This document shows positions 9,531 through 16,689 of a stretch of 64,000 nucleotides of DNA, piece by piece (position 1 is the stretch's first letter; every line of letters begins with the position of its first letter). The notes beneath the pieces are model-generated. The model saw nothing but the letters and a program-made list of their open reading frames with translations. It made no database searches and had not been told where the DNA came from. The translations under genes were made by a program, and so were the position numbers. The DNA lies in NCBI GenBank assembly GCA_036387475.1, contig DASVTR010000003.1:124001-188000 (forward strand), read 5' to 3'. Source of the DNA: DASVTR01 sp036387475 (GTDB lineage Bacteria; Acidobacteriota; Blastocatellia; Pyrinomonadales; Pyrinomonadaceae).

Positions 9531-9579
9531 GCACGGGGGACGCGAAAGGAGGGGCATTTTCTTTCCTTTCGCCCCGTGC
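9531..9579 (+). terminator. pnp terminator hairpin
   Basis: Outer stem GCACGGGG (9531-9538) with CCCCGTGC (9572-9579), inner stem GCGAAAGGA with TCCTTTCGC. T-rich tracts follow at about 9599-9634. It starts 20 bp after the pnp stop. Confidence 0.7.
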
Positions 9580-9634
9580 TACCTCTCCACTTCCGGCCTT
9601 TTTTGCTTTCCCATCCCTTTTTTTCCTTTTTTTG

Positions 9635-9664
9635 TTGACAGAAACGCCCAAAGGCGAGTTTAAT
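9635..9664 (+). promoter_or_regulatory. Candidate sigma-70 promoter for the PEP-CTERM gene
   Basis: TTGACA (9635-9640), an 18-bp spacer, then TTTAAT (9659-9664). It would give a leader of roughly 260 nt before the start at 9929. Confidence 0.4.
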
Positions 9665-9722
9665 TCGTTGCTGAAATTGGAATCCAGCTATTATTAGGCA
9701 TCTCTTTCTAACGAAAGAAGAA

Positions 9723-9807
9723 AGCCTGTTGAGCCGCTTTCTCTCTGCTTAAGAGATTAAAGAGCAAGCCGACAGTTAAATTAAGTGAAAAACGGGCGGC
9801 TCTGGCT
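9723..9807 (+). promoter_or_regulatory. Structured 5' leader of the PEP-CTERM gene
   Basis: AGCC (9723-9726) and GAGCCGC (9731-9737) pair with GCGGCTC (9796-9802) and GGCT (9804-9807), closing an A-rich region of about 58 nt. It lies between the candidate promoter and the gene and matches no riboswitch consensus I can recall. Confidence 0.3.
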
Positions 9808-9928
9808 TACCCGGCAGTCATTGAGACTTCAATCGAAATTGAAAGTTAATTGATTTGCTATTCTGTAGTTATAGGTGTCAGGCATGTTCGCTTACAGGTT
9901 CAAACGGAAAGGTTCAAGGAGACGGTTA

Positions 9929-10540
9929 ATGACAAAACGAGCTTTCCGTCCACTCGCTATAATGCTCAGCCTTTTGCTGGTGGCCTCTGTGCCGGTGCAA
10001 GCCAGCCCTGTCACGTTGGCCGACGTGATTCAGATGATTAGCGGCAACCCGCGTTACGGCGGACAGGCGCCGGTCATGAAACTGCGCACCACTACGCAGG
10101 AAGACAAAGCACAGAAGAGCAACCCGACTTCATCAACCAATTCTTCTTCGCAGCAGGGCGGCGGCGATGTCTCCACGCAGCAAGACCCTCCTGTCACCAA
10201 CGACCCGCCGGTTCAGACACAAACCGAAGAGGTCGGAGAGATTGCTATTACTAATTGCGAATGCGGCGATTTGCCGGATGAGATTGTAGAGATTCCGGGC
10301 AGAAGAAACTTTCTGCCGTTTATCCCGCTCATCGGGCTGATCTGCGTGACGGGCATCTGCTCTCCCGATGATACGCCAACACCGCCGAGCACGCCGACGC
10401 CGACGCCGCCACCGCCTCCCATACCGGAGCCTGCGACGCTTCTGCTCTTTGGTTCGGGCCTTGCAGCCCTCGGAGCCGGAGCACGCCGTCGTCACGCTCG
10501 CGCCAAACTTGCCAAACAGGCAGAAATCACGGAGGGCTAA
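9929..10540 (+). CDS. PEP-CTERM sorting domain protein
   Basis: Encodes 203 aa from the ATG at 9929, preceded by AAGGAGAC at good spacing. It has a signal peptide (MTKRAFRPLAIMLSLLLVAS) and a disordered Ser/Gln/Thr/Pro middle. The C-terminus carries the textbook PEP-CTERM signal: IPEPAT, a hydrophobic stretch (LLLFGSGLAALGAGA), then RRRHAR. Such proteins are exported and processed by an exosortase, often for exopolysaccharide-associated surface display. No exosortase is in this window, so it must be encoded elsewhere. The hydrophobic segment around PFIPLIGLICVTGIC (about residues 130-145) is unusual for this class. The next gene begins only 5 bp after the stop, which suggests an operon. Confidence 0.88.
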   Translation: MTKRAFRPLAIMLSLLLVASVPVQASPVTLADVIQMISGNPRYGGQAPVMKLRTTTQEDKAQKSNPTSSTNSSSQQGGGDVSTQQDPPVTNDPPVQTQTEEVGEIAITNCECGDLPDEIVEIPGRRNFLPFIPLIGLICVTGICSPDDTPTPPSTPTPTPPPPPIPEPATLLLFGSGLAALGAGARRRHARAKLAKQAEITEG

Positions 10541-10545
10541 GACAC

Positions 10546-11601
10546 ATGCAGAAAATAAACATTAAATGTGCCATCGCTCTCGCCCTGCTGCTGGTCTGCA
10601 CTTTCGTCGAGGCGAATGCTGCCGCAAAGAAGAAGACCAAAGCGATCAGACCCACATACGGTCGTATCGAAGTGACCGCTTCTTATCCTGAGCGGCCAGC
10701 GGGCAGCACGAATACCTATCCGATTCTCGTCAACGGCAAGCAGGTGGCGATGACTGCCCCAGACTTAAAGGACGTGCAGTACATCGACTTGCAGCCGGGA
10801 CAGTACACGGTCGAAGTTGTTTTTCCGAACCGGACTCACCGGCAAGTGGTCGATGTGGTCGCCGGAAAGCGTCATTGCATCTGCCTGACCTATTCCGAAC
10901 GCGCGAAGCCCTGCATTCCTCCGGGCAGTCTGACCGTCAACGGGCCAGCGAGTGTGGCCGAAGGTGAGCCGATTACTTTCACCTCGGATGTAACCTACGA
11001 AGGCTCTTCGGCGCTCAATTATACTTGGACAGTCAGTCCGGGCAGTGTGAAAATCCTTAGTGGCGGCTCTGGAAGCAGGGAGATTACCGTCAGCAGTGAG
11101 GGTCTCGGCTCTCATCCCATCACCGCGATTCTCGTCGTAGACGATGGCTCAGGTGATAGCGCTTGCCGCCGGACAGCGCAAAAGACGGTTGATCTCATTG
11201 TTATCGAAGATAAAATCCCATGCTTCGATTGCATACCAGATGTCACGAATGACGATTTGAAGGCGCGGCTCGACAATTTTGCCATCGAGTTGCAGAACAT
11301 TCCCGACGCAAAAGGTTACATCTACATCTACACAGGGCAATATCTGCGACGCGCTGGCAACTACGAACGCCGCGAGAAGTTCATACGCGATTACATGGTC
11401 AACACGCGACGCTTCGACTCAAGCCGTCTGGTGATTCAAAATGGCGGCTATCGTTCGACAAGCGCCTACGACCTATTCATTGTGCCGCAGGGCAGGACTC
11501 CGCCGCAGGCGACGCCCTCGACGGACATAAATCCTGAAATCACCGCGCCGCCGACAAATGAGCGCCCGCGCCGCTCGCGCCGTTCGCGCCGCGACGAATA
11601 G
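10546..11601 (+). CDS. Secreted protein with PEGA-like and PKD-like domains
   Basis: Encodes 351 aa with a signal peptide (about 1-26). Residues 38-110 (GRIEVTASYPERP, LQPGQYTVEVVF) look like a PEGA-type domain. Residues about 124-215 (GPASVAEGEPITFTSDV, NYTWTVSPG) look like a PKD/Ig-like domain. A Cys-rich hinge with CFDC follows, and then a C-terminal alpha/beta region (about 228-310) that faintly recalls OmpA-type folds. The tail is Pro/Arg-rich. GGAGG in the end of the upstream PEP-CTERM gene can serve as the ribosome-binding site, implying translational coupling. The role is probably at the cell surface; the exact function is unknown. Confidence 0.75.
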   Translation: MQKINIKCAIALALLLVCTFVEANAAAKKKTKAIRPTYGRIEVTASYPERPAGSTNTYPILVNGKQVAMTAPDLKDVQYIDLQPGQYTVEVVFPNRTHRQVVDVVAGKRHCICLTYSERAKPCIPPGSLTVNGPASVAEGEPITFTSDVTYEGSSALNYTWTVSPGSVKILSGGSGSREITVSSEGLGSHPITAILVVDDGSGDSACRRTAQKTVDLIVIEDKIPCFDCIPDVTNDDLKARLDNFAIELQNIPDAKGYIYIYTGQYLRRAGNYERREKFIRDYMVNTRRFDSSRLVIQNGGYRSTSAYDLFIVPQGRTPPQATPSTDINPEITAPPTNERPRRSRRSRRDE

Positions 11602-11603
11602 AG

Positions 11604-11693
11604 CAGTGACAAAGTGATGAGTGACTAGTAATGAGTGATGAGTGAAAAGCGATTGCTTTCTACTCATCACTCATTACTTATTACACATCACTG
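11604..11693. repeat. Word-arm palindrome, element 2
   Basis: Starts 2 bp after a stop codon. The right arm is made of four consecutive heptamers of the pattern TCATCAC, TCATTAC; the left arm is the inverse. The central 15 bp (TAATGAGTGATGAGT/ACTCATCACTCATTA) pair perfectly. Confidence 0.85.
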
Positions 11694-11817
11694 TTTTAGT
11701 TTGACGCTCTTGCCGGGCGTGTGGTAACAATCGCGCATCCCTCGCTCCGGTTGAAGATTTGCAAGACGAGTCCCCCACAAAGTTTAATTGACCAATTCCT
11801 GAAGGAGGAACGGATTA

Positions 11818-11979
11818 ATGGCTGATAATGACGGCGGCGGCAGCACGGGCGTAGTCGCGGTGCTGGTAATCTTCGTAATCATCGTGATCGTGGCGCTCTT
11901 TATGTTTGGCGGCAAACTCTTTGGCGGCGGCGGGGGCAGCAAGGTTGATGTCAACGTAACAACACCGGCTGCCAAGTAG
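11818..11979 (+). CDS. Small single-pass membrane protein (53 aa)
   Basis: A 53-aa frame with an excellent ribosome-binding site (AAGGAGG about 9 nt before the ATG). It begins MADNDGGGSTG, has one strongly hydrophobic helix (VVAVLVIFVIIVIVALFMF), then GGKLFGGGGG and the short polar tail KVDVNVTTPAAK. Its low complexity and length would make it easy to miss. I recall similar Gly-flanked one-helix proteins in cyanobacteria and acidobacteria, but no function is known. A hairpin terminator follows 32 bp after the stop, so it appears to be a self-contained transcription unit. The C-terminal tail might bind a partner or be periplasmic. Confidence 0.75.
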   Translation: MADNDGGGSTGVVAVLVIFVIIVIVALFMFGGKLFGGGGGSKVDVNVTTPAAK

Positions 11980-12010
11980 CGTTCACACGCTGAGATTGTA
12001 AATCTCCGAG

Positions 12011-12054
12011 GAAGAGAGAGGCGCAACTTCAAGGTTGAGCTTCTCTCTTCTTTT
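12011..12054 (+). terminator. Terminator of the 53-aa gene
   Basis: Stem GAAGAGAGA (12011-12019) with TCTCTCTTC (12042-12050), followed by TTTTC. Typical Rho-independent form, with a longer than usual loop. Confidence 0.75.
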
Positions 12055-12084
12055 CATTTCCATCTGACGGCTGTTAGACTCGTC

Positions 12085-12164
12085 AATCGAAAATCGTAAA
12101 TCGTGAAAGCGCAAGGCAGGTCTTCGCCCTCTCACGATTTACGATTCACCGTTTACGATTCGCG
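12085..12164. repeat. Word-arm palindrome, element 3
   Basis: Perfect 15-bp stem AATCGTAAATCGTGA (12092-12106) with TCACGATTTACGATT (12132-12146). The right side continues in heptamers (ATTCACC, GTTTACG). It ends about 12 bp before the glycyl-tRNA synthetase start. Confidence 0.8.
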
Positions 12165-12176
12165 CGAGGAGCGGAA

Positions 12177-13661
12177 GTGCCAGCACCAAACATTGAAACC
12201 ATCGTCAGCCTAGCCAAGCGGCGCGGCTTCGTCTTTCCTTCATCGGAGATTTACGGCGGCTTGGGCAGCGCCTGGGATTACGGCCCGCTCGGCGTAGAAC
12301 TGTGCAACAACGTCAAGCGCGCATGGTGGCGCTGGATGGTGCATGAACGCGACGACATGGAGGGCATTGACTCAAGCATTATCCTGAACCGGCTGGTCTG
12401 GAAGTATTCAGGGCACGAAGAAACGTTCAGCGACCCGCTCGTTGATTGCAAGGAGTGTAATAGCCGCTTTCGCTCAGATAAGTTAGAAGAGGAATATAGA
12501 ATTAAGAATCAGATTGAGTGGAGTACGGTCTTTTTTCCGCCATCTCCTTTTGTTGAAGGAGGAGTCAAGTGTCCAAACTGTGGGAAATCGAATTGGACTG
12601 AGCCACGTCCTTTCAACTTGATGTTTCGGACTCAAATCGGAGCAACGGCAGGGGCAGCGGACGACTACGATGAAGGCACAGTTTATTTAGGGAATCTTGC
12701 CTATCTGCGCCCCGAAACGGCGCAGGGCATCTTCATCAACTTTCTGAACGTGCAACAGACGATGCGGCGCAAGATTCCTTTTGGCATCGCGCAGATTGGA
12801 AAGTCGTTTCGCAACGAAGTGACGCCCGGCAATTTCATTTTCCGCACGCGCGAGTTTGAGCAGATGGAGATGGAGTATTTCGTCAAGCCCGGCGAGGATG
12901 AGCGCGTCCATCAGGAATGGATTGATTATTGCCATCAATGGTATCTGGGCCTTGGGCTTTCGCCCGACAATCTGCGTTTCTACGAACAGCCGAAAGAAGA
13001 GTTGGCCCACTACGCCAAGCGCACCGTCGACATTCACTATCGCTTCTTTCCCGAACGCGAAGAAGAGGAGCGGCAGTGGGACGAATTGATGGGCATTGCC
13101 AACCGCACGGACTTTGACTTGAAGGCTCACTCGAAGAAGCCGGAGGATGCGGAAGGCAAGCGTCTCAACACGGATTCAACAGAAGACCTTTCCTATTTCG
13201 ACGAAGCGACGAAGGAGCGTTATTACCCTTACGTGATAGAGCCTGCGGCGGGCGTCAATCGTTCCGTGCTCGCGTTTCTGATGGACGCTTACACGGAGAA
13301 GGTCAACGAGAAAGGCGAAAAGCGCGTTATCCTGAAGCTGCACCCGGAGCTTGCGCCCATCAAGGCCGCGATTCTGCCGCTGGCGAAGAACAAGCCGGAG
13401 ATAGTCGGCATGGCAAAGGCCATCAAGCGCTCGCTTCAACCAGTCCTGCGCGCCGTCTACGACGACACGGGCGGCATCGGCAAGCTCTACGCGCGGCAAG
13501 ACGAAATCGGCACGCCCTTCTGTGTGACAATTGACCATCAATCGCTTGAAGACGAAGCCGTCACCATCCGCGACCGCGATACATGGGAGCAGGAGCGCGT
13601 CAAAGTCGCAGACATAGCGCAGCATCTACAGCAGCGCTTGCTTGTGCCAAAGAGTTGTTAA
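12177..13661 (+). CDS. glyS: Glycyl-tRNA synthetase (homodimeric class II type)
   Basis: Encodes 494 aa from a GTG start with GAGGAG 6-11 nt upstream. It charges tRNA-Gly with glycine. The single-chain alpha2 form is recognised by the N-terminal KRRGFVFPSSEIYGG, class II motif 2 (SFRNEVTPGNFIFRTREF) and motif 3 (AAGVNRSVLAFLMDAY). Zinc-binding pairs CKEC and CPNC flank the insertion around residues 95-140. The C-terminal anticodon-binding domain ends the chain (GTPFCVTIDHQSL). Length fits this form. The nucleotide composition of the insertion (about 12470-12680) is slightly more AT-rich than the rest. Confidence 0.96.
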   Translation: MPAPNIETIVSLAKRRGFVFPSSEIYGGLGSAWDYGPLGVELCNNVKRAWWRWMVHERDDMEGIDSSIILNRLVWKYSGHEETFSDPLVDCKECNSRFRSDKLEEEYRIKNQIEWSTVFFPPSPFVEGGVKCPNCGKSNWTEPRPFNLMFRTQIGATAGAADDYDEGTVYLGNLAYLRPETAQGIFINFLNVQQTMRRKIPFGIAQIGKSFRNEVTPGNFIFRTREFEQMEMEYFVKPGEDERVHQEWIDYCHQWYLGLGLSPDNLRFYEQPKEELAHYAKRTVDIHYRFFPEREEEERQWDELMGIANRTDFDLKAHSKKPEDAEGKRLNTDSTEDLSYFDEATKERYYPYVIEPAAGVNRSVLAFLMDAYTEKVNEKGEKRVILKLHPELAPIKAAILPLAKNKPEIVGMAKAIKRSLQPVLRAVYDDTGGIGKLYARQDEIGTPFCVTIDHQSLEDEAVTIRDRDTWEQERVKVADIAQHLQQRLLVPKSC

Positions 13662-13683
13662 GCCGAAGACAGGTGAGTTAGCG

Positions 13684-14094
13684 ATGCCGATTGTTAAGAA
13701 GCGCAACCAGCAAACCGAATCGAGGCTGCTGCTGGAAGGGGACGACCCCGTAGAGTTGCCGCCAGCGGAGATTGAAGACGGCGCGGTGCTCGTGCAGTTC
13801 GACAAGTTTAAGCCGCACGTCCCTGAGTTATTGGAAGTGCTGCGCGCGGGCACGCTGGCCGAGCCTATTCCAGTGATGATGGACGGCTCGACCTTCGCCG
13901 TGCACGGACGGACGCGCACCTTCTGGGTCAAGCTCTGGCACACGGCGGCCTCCGAGATGACGCGCATCGAGCGCGCACAGATTATCAGTTGTCTTCCTTC
14001 AACGCGCGGTCTTCAGGTTGTCGTTGACGATTCAATGAACGCGCCGGATGAAGAAGAAGATGACGAAGACGCTATAACTGATACGGAAGATTAA
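13684..14094 (+). CDS. Conserved-looking hypothetical protein with acidic tail
   Basis: Encodes 136 aa from the ATG at 13684, which has AGGTGAG upstream. I do not recognise the family. The first 35 residues are charged (MPIVKKRNQQTESRLLLEGD). A compact region follows containing VLVQFDKFKPHVPELLEVLR and MMDGSTFAVHGRTRTFWVKL, and the last 20 residues are almost all Asp/Glu. No signal peptide or membrane segment is present, so it is probably cytoplasmic. It sits between glyS and cca with short gaps and may be cotranscribed with them. GC3 is high, supporting real coding. Confidence 0.65.
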   Translation: MPIVKKRNQQTESRLLLEGDDPVELPPAEIEDGAVLVQFDKFKPHVPELLEVLRAGTLAEPIPVMMDGSTFAVHGRTRTFWVKLWHTAASEMTRIERAQIISCLPSTRGLQVVVDDSMNAPDEEEDDEDAITDTED

Positions 14095-14117
14095 GCAGTT
14101 TCCCCTCGTCTCCTTTC

Positions 14118-15518
14118 ATGTCATTTGAAATCCCTGAAAAAATTCTGCGACTGGCTCGTGCCGTGCGTGATGCGGGCGGGCGGGCGCTGATGGTCGGCGG
14201 CTGTGTGCGCGATTATTTGATGAAAGGACAGCCGAAGGACTGGGACGTTGAGGTCTACGGCATTGAGCCTGCGCGACTGCGTGAATTGCTGGACGCGTTC
14301 GGCCACGTCAACATCGCGGGCGAGGCTTTCACAGTCTATAAGATTGGCACTGACCTTGACGTTTCGCTGCCGCGCCGCGAACGTAAAGCGGGGCGCGGGC
14401 ATCGCGCTTTCGTCATCGAAGGCGACCCCTCGATGGAGTTTGAAGAGGCAGCGCGGCGGCGTGATTTCACAATCAACGCGATTATGGAAGACCCGCTGAC
14501 GGGCGAGTTGATTGACCCCTTTGGCGGGCGCGAAGATATTGAACGCAGGTTGCTGCGCGCCGTCTCTGCCGAGACGTTTGCCGAAGATTCTCTGCGCGTG
14601 CTGCGTGCGGCGCAGTTCGCAGCGCGCTTCGAGTTTGAGATTGAGACGCAGACCATCGCGCTGTGTCAGACGATTGACTTAACGGATTTACCGCGCGAGC
14701 GCATCTGGGGCGAGATGGAAAAGCTGCTGCTACGCGCCCTGCGTCCGTCAATCGGCTTGAAGTGGCTCTATGAACTCGGCGTCGTCGAACAACTCTTTCC
14801 GGAACTGAAGGCGCTGGTCGGCGTGCCGCAGGAATATGACTGGCATCCAGAGGGGGATGTTGATGTTCATACGTTGCTTGTCGTCGACCGCGCGCGTGAA
14901 TTGATTGACGACCTGCCTTATCCGAAGCAGATAACGGTGATGCTGGCTGCGCTGTGTCATGATTTCGGTAAACCGGCGACGACTGAATTCATAGAAGGAC
15001 GCTGGCGCTCGCGCGGGCATGAAGAGGCGGGCGTTGCTCCGACGAAAAGCTTTCTTGAGCGTTTAAATATACACACGCTCGACGGCTACGACGTGCGCGC
15101 GCAGGTCATCGCGCTCGTACGCGACCACTTGAAGCCGGGCGAACTCTACTACAAGCGCGAAGAGATTGGCGACGGCGCGTTTCGCAGGCTGGCGCGCAAG
15201 TGTGAGCTTGACTTGCTGTATAGAGTCGCGCGTGCGGATAGCTTAGGGCGCAACGCCGAGTGGGTGCCGAGGGAGCGCTGGTACACGGCTGAAGCGCAGG
15301 AGTGGTTTATACAGCGTGCGAGGGAACTGGCGGTCGAAAACCGCCCGCCCGCGCCTTTCCTGCTGGGCCGTCACCTCATCGAAATGGGAGTCAAGCCGTC
15401 GCCGCTGATGGGCGAGATCACGCGCGCCGTCTACGAGATGCAACTCGACGGGCGCGTGCGTGACGTAGAGGAAGCCAAAGCCGCAGCGCGGAAGATATTA
15501 GAGACAAACACGCCGTAA
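14118..15518 (+). CDS. cca: CCA tRNA nucleotidyltransferase with HD domain
   Basis: Encodes 466 aa. Class II CCA-adding enzymes build or repair the 3'-CCA of tRNAs. The nucleotidyltransferase core shows LMVGGCVRDYLM, the metal-binding DWDVEVYG and RRRDFTINAIMEDP. The specificity region follows (EDSLRVLRAAQFAARF). The HD phosphohydrolase motif ALCHDFGKPATT lies near residue 280, with the distal partner VRDHLKPGELYY. Some HD-containing family members also cleave 2',3'-cyclic phosphates; that is family knowledge. Poly(A) polymerase is the main alternative. Both tRNA genes in this window encode CCA, so here the role may be repair. Confidence 0.93.
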   Translation: MSFEIPEKILRLARAVRDAGGRALMVGGCVRDYLMKGQPKDWDVEVYGIEPARLRELLDAFGHVNIAGEAFTVYKIGTDLDVSLPRRERKAGRGHRAFVIEGDPSMEFEEAARRRDFTINAIMEDPLTGELIDPFGGREDIERRLLRAVSAETFAEDSLRVLRAAQFAARFEFEIETQTIALCQTIDLTDLPRERIWGEMEKLLLRALRPSIGLKWLYELGVVEQLFPELKALVGVPQEYDWHPEGDVDVHTLLVVDRARELIDDLPYPKQITVMLAALCHDFGKPATTEFIEGRWRSRGHEEAGVAPTKSFLERLNIHTLDGYDVRAQVIALVRDHLKPGELYYKREEIGDGAFRRLARKCELDLLYRVARADSLGRNAEWVPRERWYTAEAQEWFIQRARELAVENRPPAPFLLGRHLIEMGVKPSPLMGEITRAVYEMQLDGRVRDVEEAKAAARKILETNTP

Positions 15519-15572
15519 GCCTTGAAACAGCGGTTTTAAGGCTTGGAATCGTGATTATTAAGCAGGAAACGT

Positions 15573-15677
15573 GTAAGTTCTGAGCCGGAACGCGCAAGTT
15601 CCCGACAGGAACTTACGCATTCCGGCTTAGAACGTACGCGTTACCGCTTAGAACACGCGCATTCCGGCTTAGACCGC
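15573..15677. repeat. Word-arm palindrome, element 4, with 21-bp tandem units
   Basis: Two 29-nt arms (15573-15601 and 15609-15637) match inversely at 25 of 29 positions around a 7-nt loop. The right side continues as units of about 21 bp beginning GCATTCCGGCTTAG, each divisible into three heptamers. It runs directly into the remnant gene at 15684. Confidence 0.85.
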
Positions 15678-15683
15678 AAGGAC

Positions 15684-15917
15684 TTGCCACATCTCAAGGT
15701 CGGGCAAACTTTCAGTCTAGAAATCGCGCCGGGGCATCATTGGCTCAAGGTGAACAATACTTATCACAAGAAGACGGTTGAATTCGACGTTCAATCCGGC
15801 GAGCAGGTGCATTATAGAATCAAGAACAGAATCGGCTTCTTCGGTTCGATGATGATTTCGGTGTTAGGCGCTGGCCCGATGTATCTCATGATAGAGCGGG
15901 CAGACCCGATAGAGTAA
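15684..15917 (+). pseudogene. 5'-truncated gene remnant next to a repeat
   Basis: The last 77 codons read as a coherent domain (LKVGQTFSLEIAPGHHWLKV, VEFDVQSGEQVHYRI, VLGAGPMYLMIERAD). It resembles the C-terminal half of small exported beta-sandwich (DUF2846/PEGA-like) proteins. The only start is a TTG at 15684. No signal peptide is present, and immediately upstream the frame passes into the tandem-repeat hairpin (open to 15555 but made of repeat words). The simplest reading is that the original 5' end was replaced by the repeat. A short functional protein from the TTG cannot be excluded. Confidence 0.55.
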
Positions 15918-16010
15918 ACATCACTACCACTAACACCTGCTATCCGTCCTGAACAATTAAAACAGAGATTTACACGGCAACACAGACCGGGCCGCTACCA
16001 GCAACGCACT

Positions 16011-16024
16011 ATTAGGACACTACT
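16011..16024. repeat. Direct repeat, left copy, flanking the 16056-16511 gene
   Basis: ATTAGGACACTACT, identical to the copy at 16542-16555. Both copies are preceded by GGCCG about 18-23 bp upstream, so the similarity extends to roughly 35 bp in degenerate form. Confidence 0.75.
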
Positions 16025-16055
16025 CGCAATTCGGAAATAAATGTGAGGTGGAAAT

Positions 16056-16511
16056 ATGAAGTACAGGGGCTGGGGTAATCCGTTCTCCATACTATTGATA
16101 GGTATTTTTGCGTTTGTCGGCTGTCTCCATAAGGTTAAGGCACAAGGTGTTTGTGTGCGTGAAATGTTGACCGTCAGTTCCATCTCAGGAAAAGTGGTGT
16201 CTCAATTCAACAGCGGTGAAGCGCCGCTCTATGACATAGCAGTTGAACTTCTGGAAGATCGCAGGGATAAGAAACGTGTAATCGCAAAAATGACCACAGG
16301 AAATGATGGTGTTTTCAATCTCAGAAAAATAAAACCGGGTAGCTACATCCTGCGAGTAAGTTACAAAGGAGTTTTAGCCCCGTATGATGACAGGATTCGA
16401 GTGGTATCTTCGAAAGGCAAAGAAAGTAAGAGTGAGATTGTTGTTACACTCGGCGCTGATTTCAACAAGCCATGTGGTGGGACGTATGCTGAATTGAGAA
16501 AGAAGAAGTAG
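16056..16511 (+). CDS. Secreted carboxypeptidase-regulatory-like protein
   Basis: Encodes 151 aa with GAGGTGG before the ATG. The N-terminal signal peptide is MKYRGWGNPFSILLIGIFAF, and a possible lipobox FVGC is near residue 22. The rest is a transthyretin-like/CarboxypepD_reg beta-sandwich: ISGKVVSQFNSGEAPLYDIA, TTGNDGVFNLRKIKPGSYIL, SYKGVLAP. Such domains occur in surface and outer-membrane proteins; the precise role is unknown. The gene is visibly more AT-rich than its neighbours and is bracketed by exact 14-bp direct repeats, so it may have been acquired as a small cassette. Confidence 0.75.
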   Translation: MKYRGWGNPFSILLIGIFAFVGCLHKVKAQGVCVREMLTVSSISGKVVSQFNSGEAPLYDIAVELLEDRRDKKRVIAKMTTGNDGVFNLRKIKPGSYILRVSYKGVLAPYDDRIRVVSSKGKESKSEIVVTLGADFNKPCGGTYAELRKKK

Positions 16512-16541
16512 TTTTACGCTGGCCGACCACTGCTATTTCAA

Positions 16542-16555
16542 ATTAGGACACTACT
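16542..16555. repeat. Direct repeat, right copy
   Basis: Second copy of ATTAGGACACTACT, 31 bp after the stop of the gene at 16056-16511. Confidence 0.75.
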
Positions 16556-16689
16556 GACAGTTAAGGTAAGATGTGCGTTTAATTCTTGAGCATGATTGTC
16601 GTCATTAACAAACCAGAGCGCCGCATCCCTTGCGAGCATGAGCCACAGCTAACGCTGCCATCCCCAAATGATAGAAAGAGTCACGACCG

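Noticed and set aside
11980..12176. Possible glycine riboswitch or T-box upstream of glycyl-tRNA synthetase
   Set aside because: No T-box motif or riboswitch core seen; the structure present is the repeat palindrome (element 3) and the terminator of the preceding gene.
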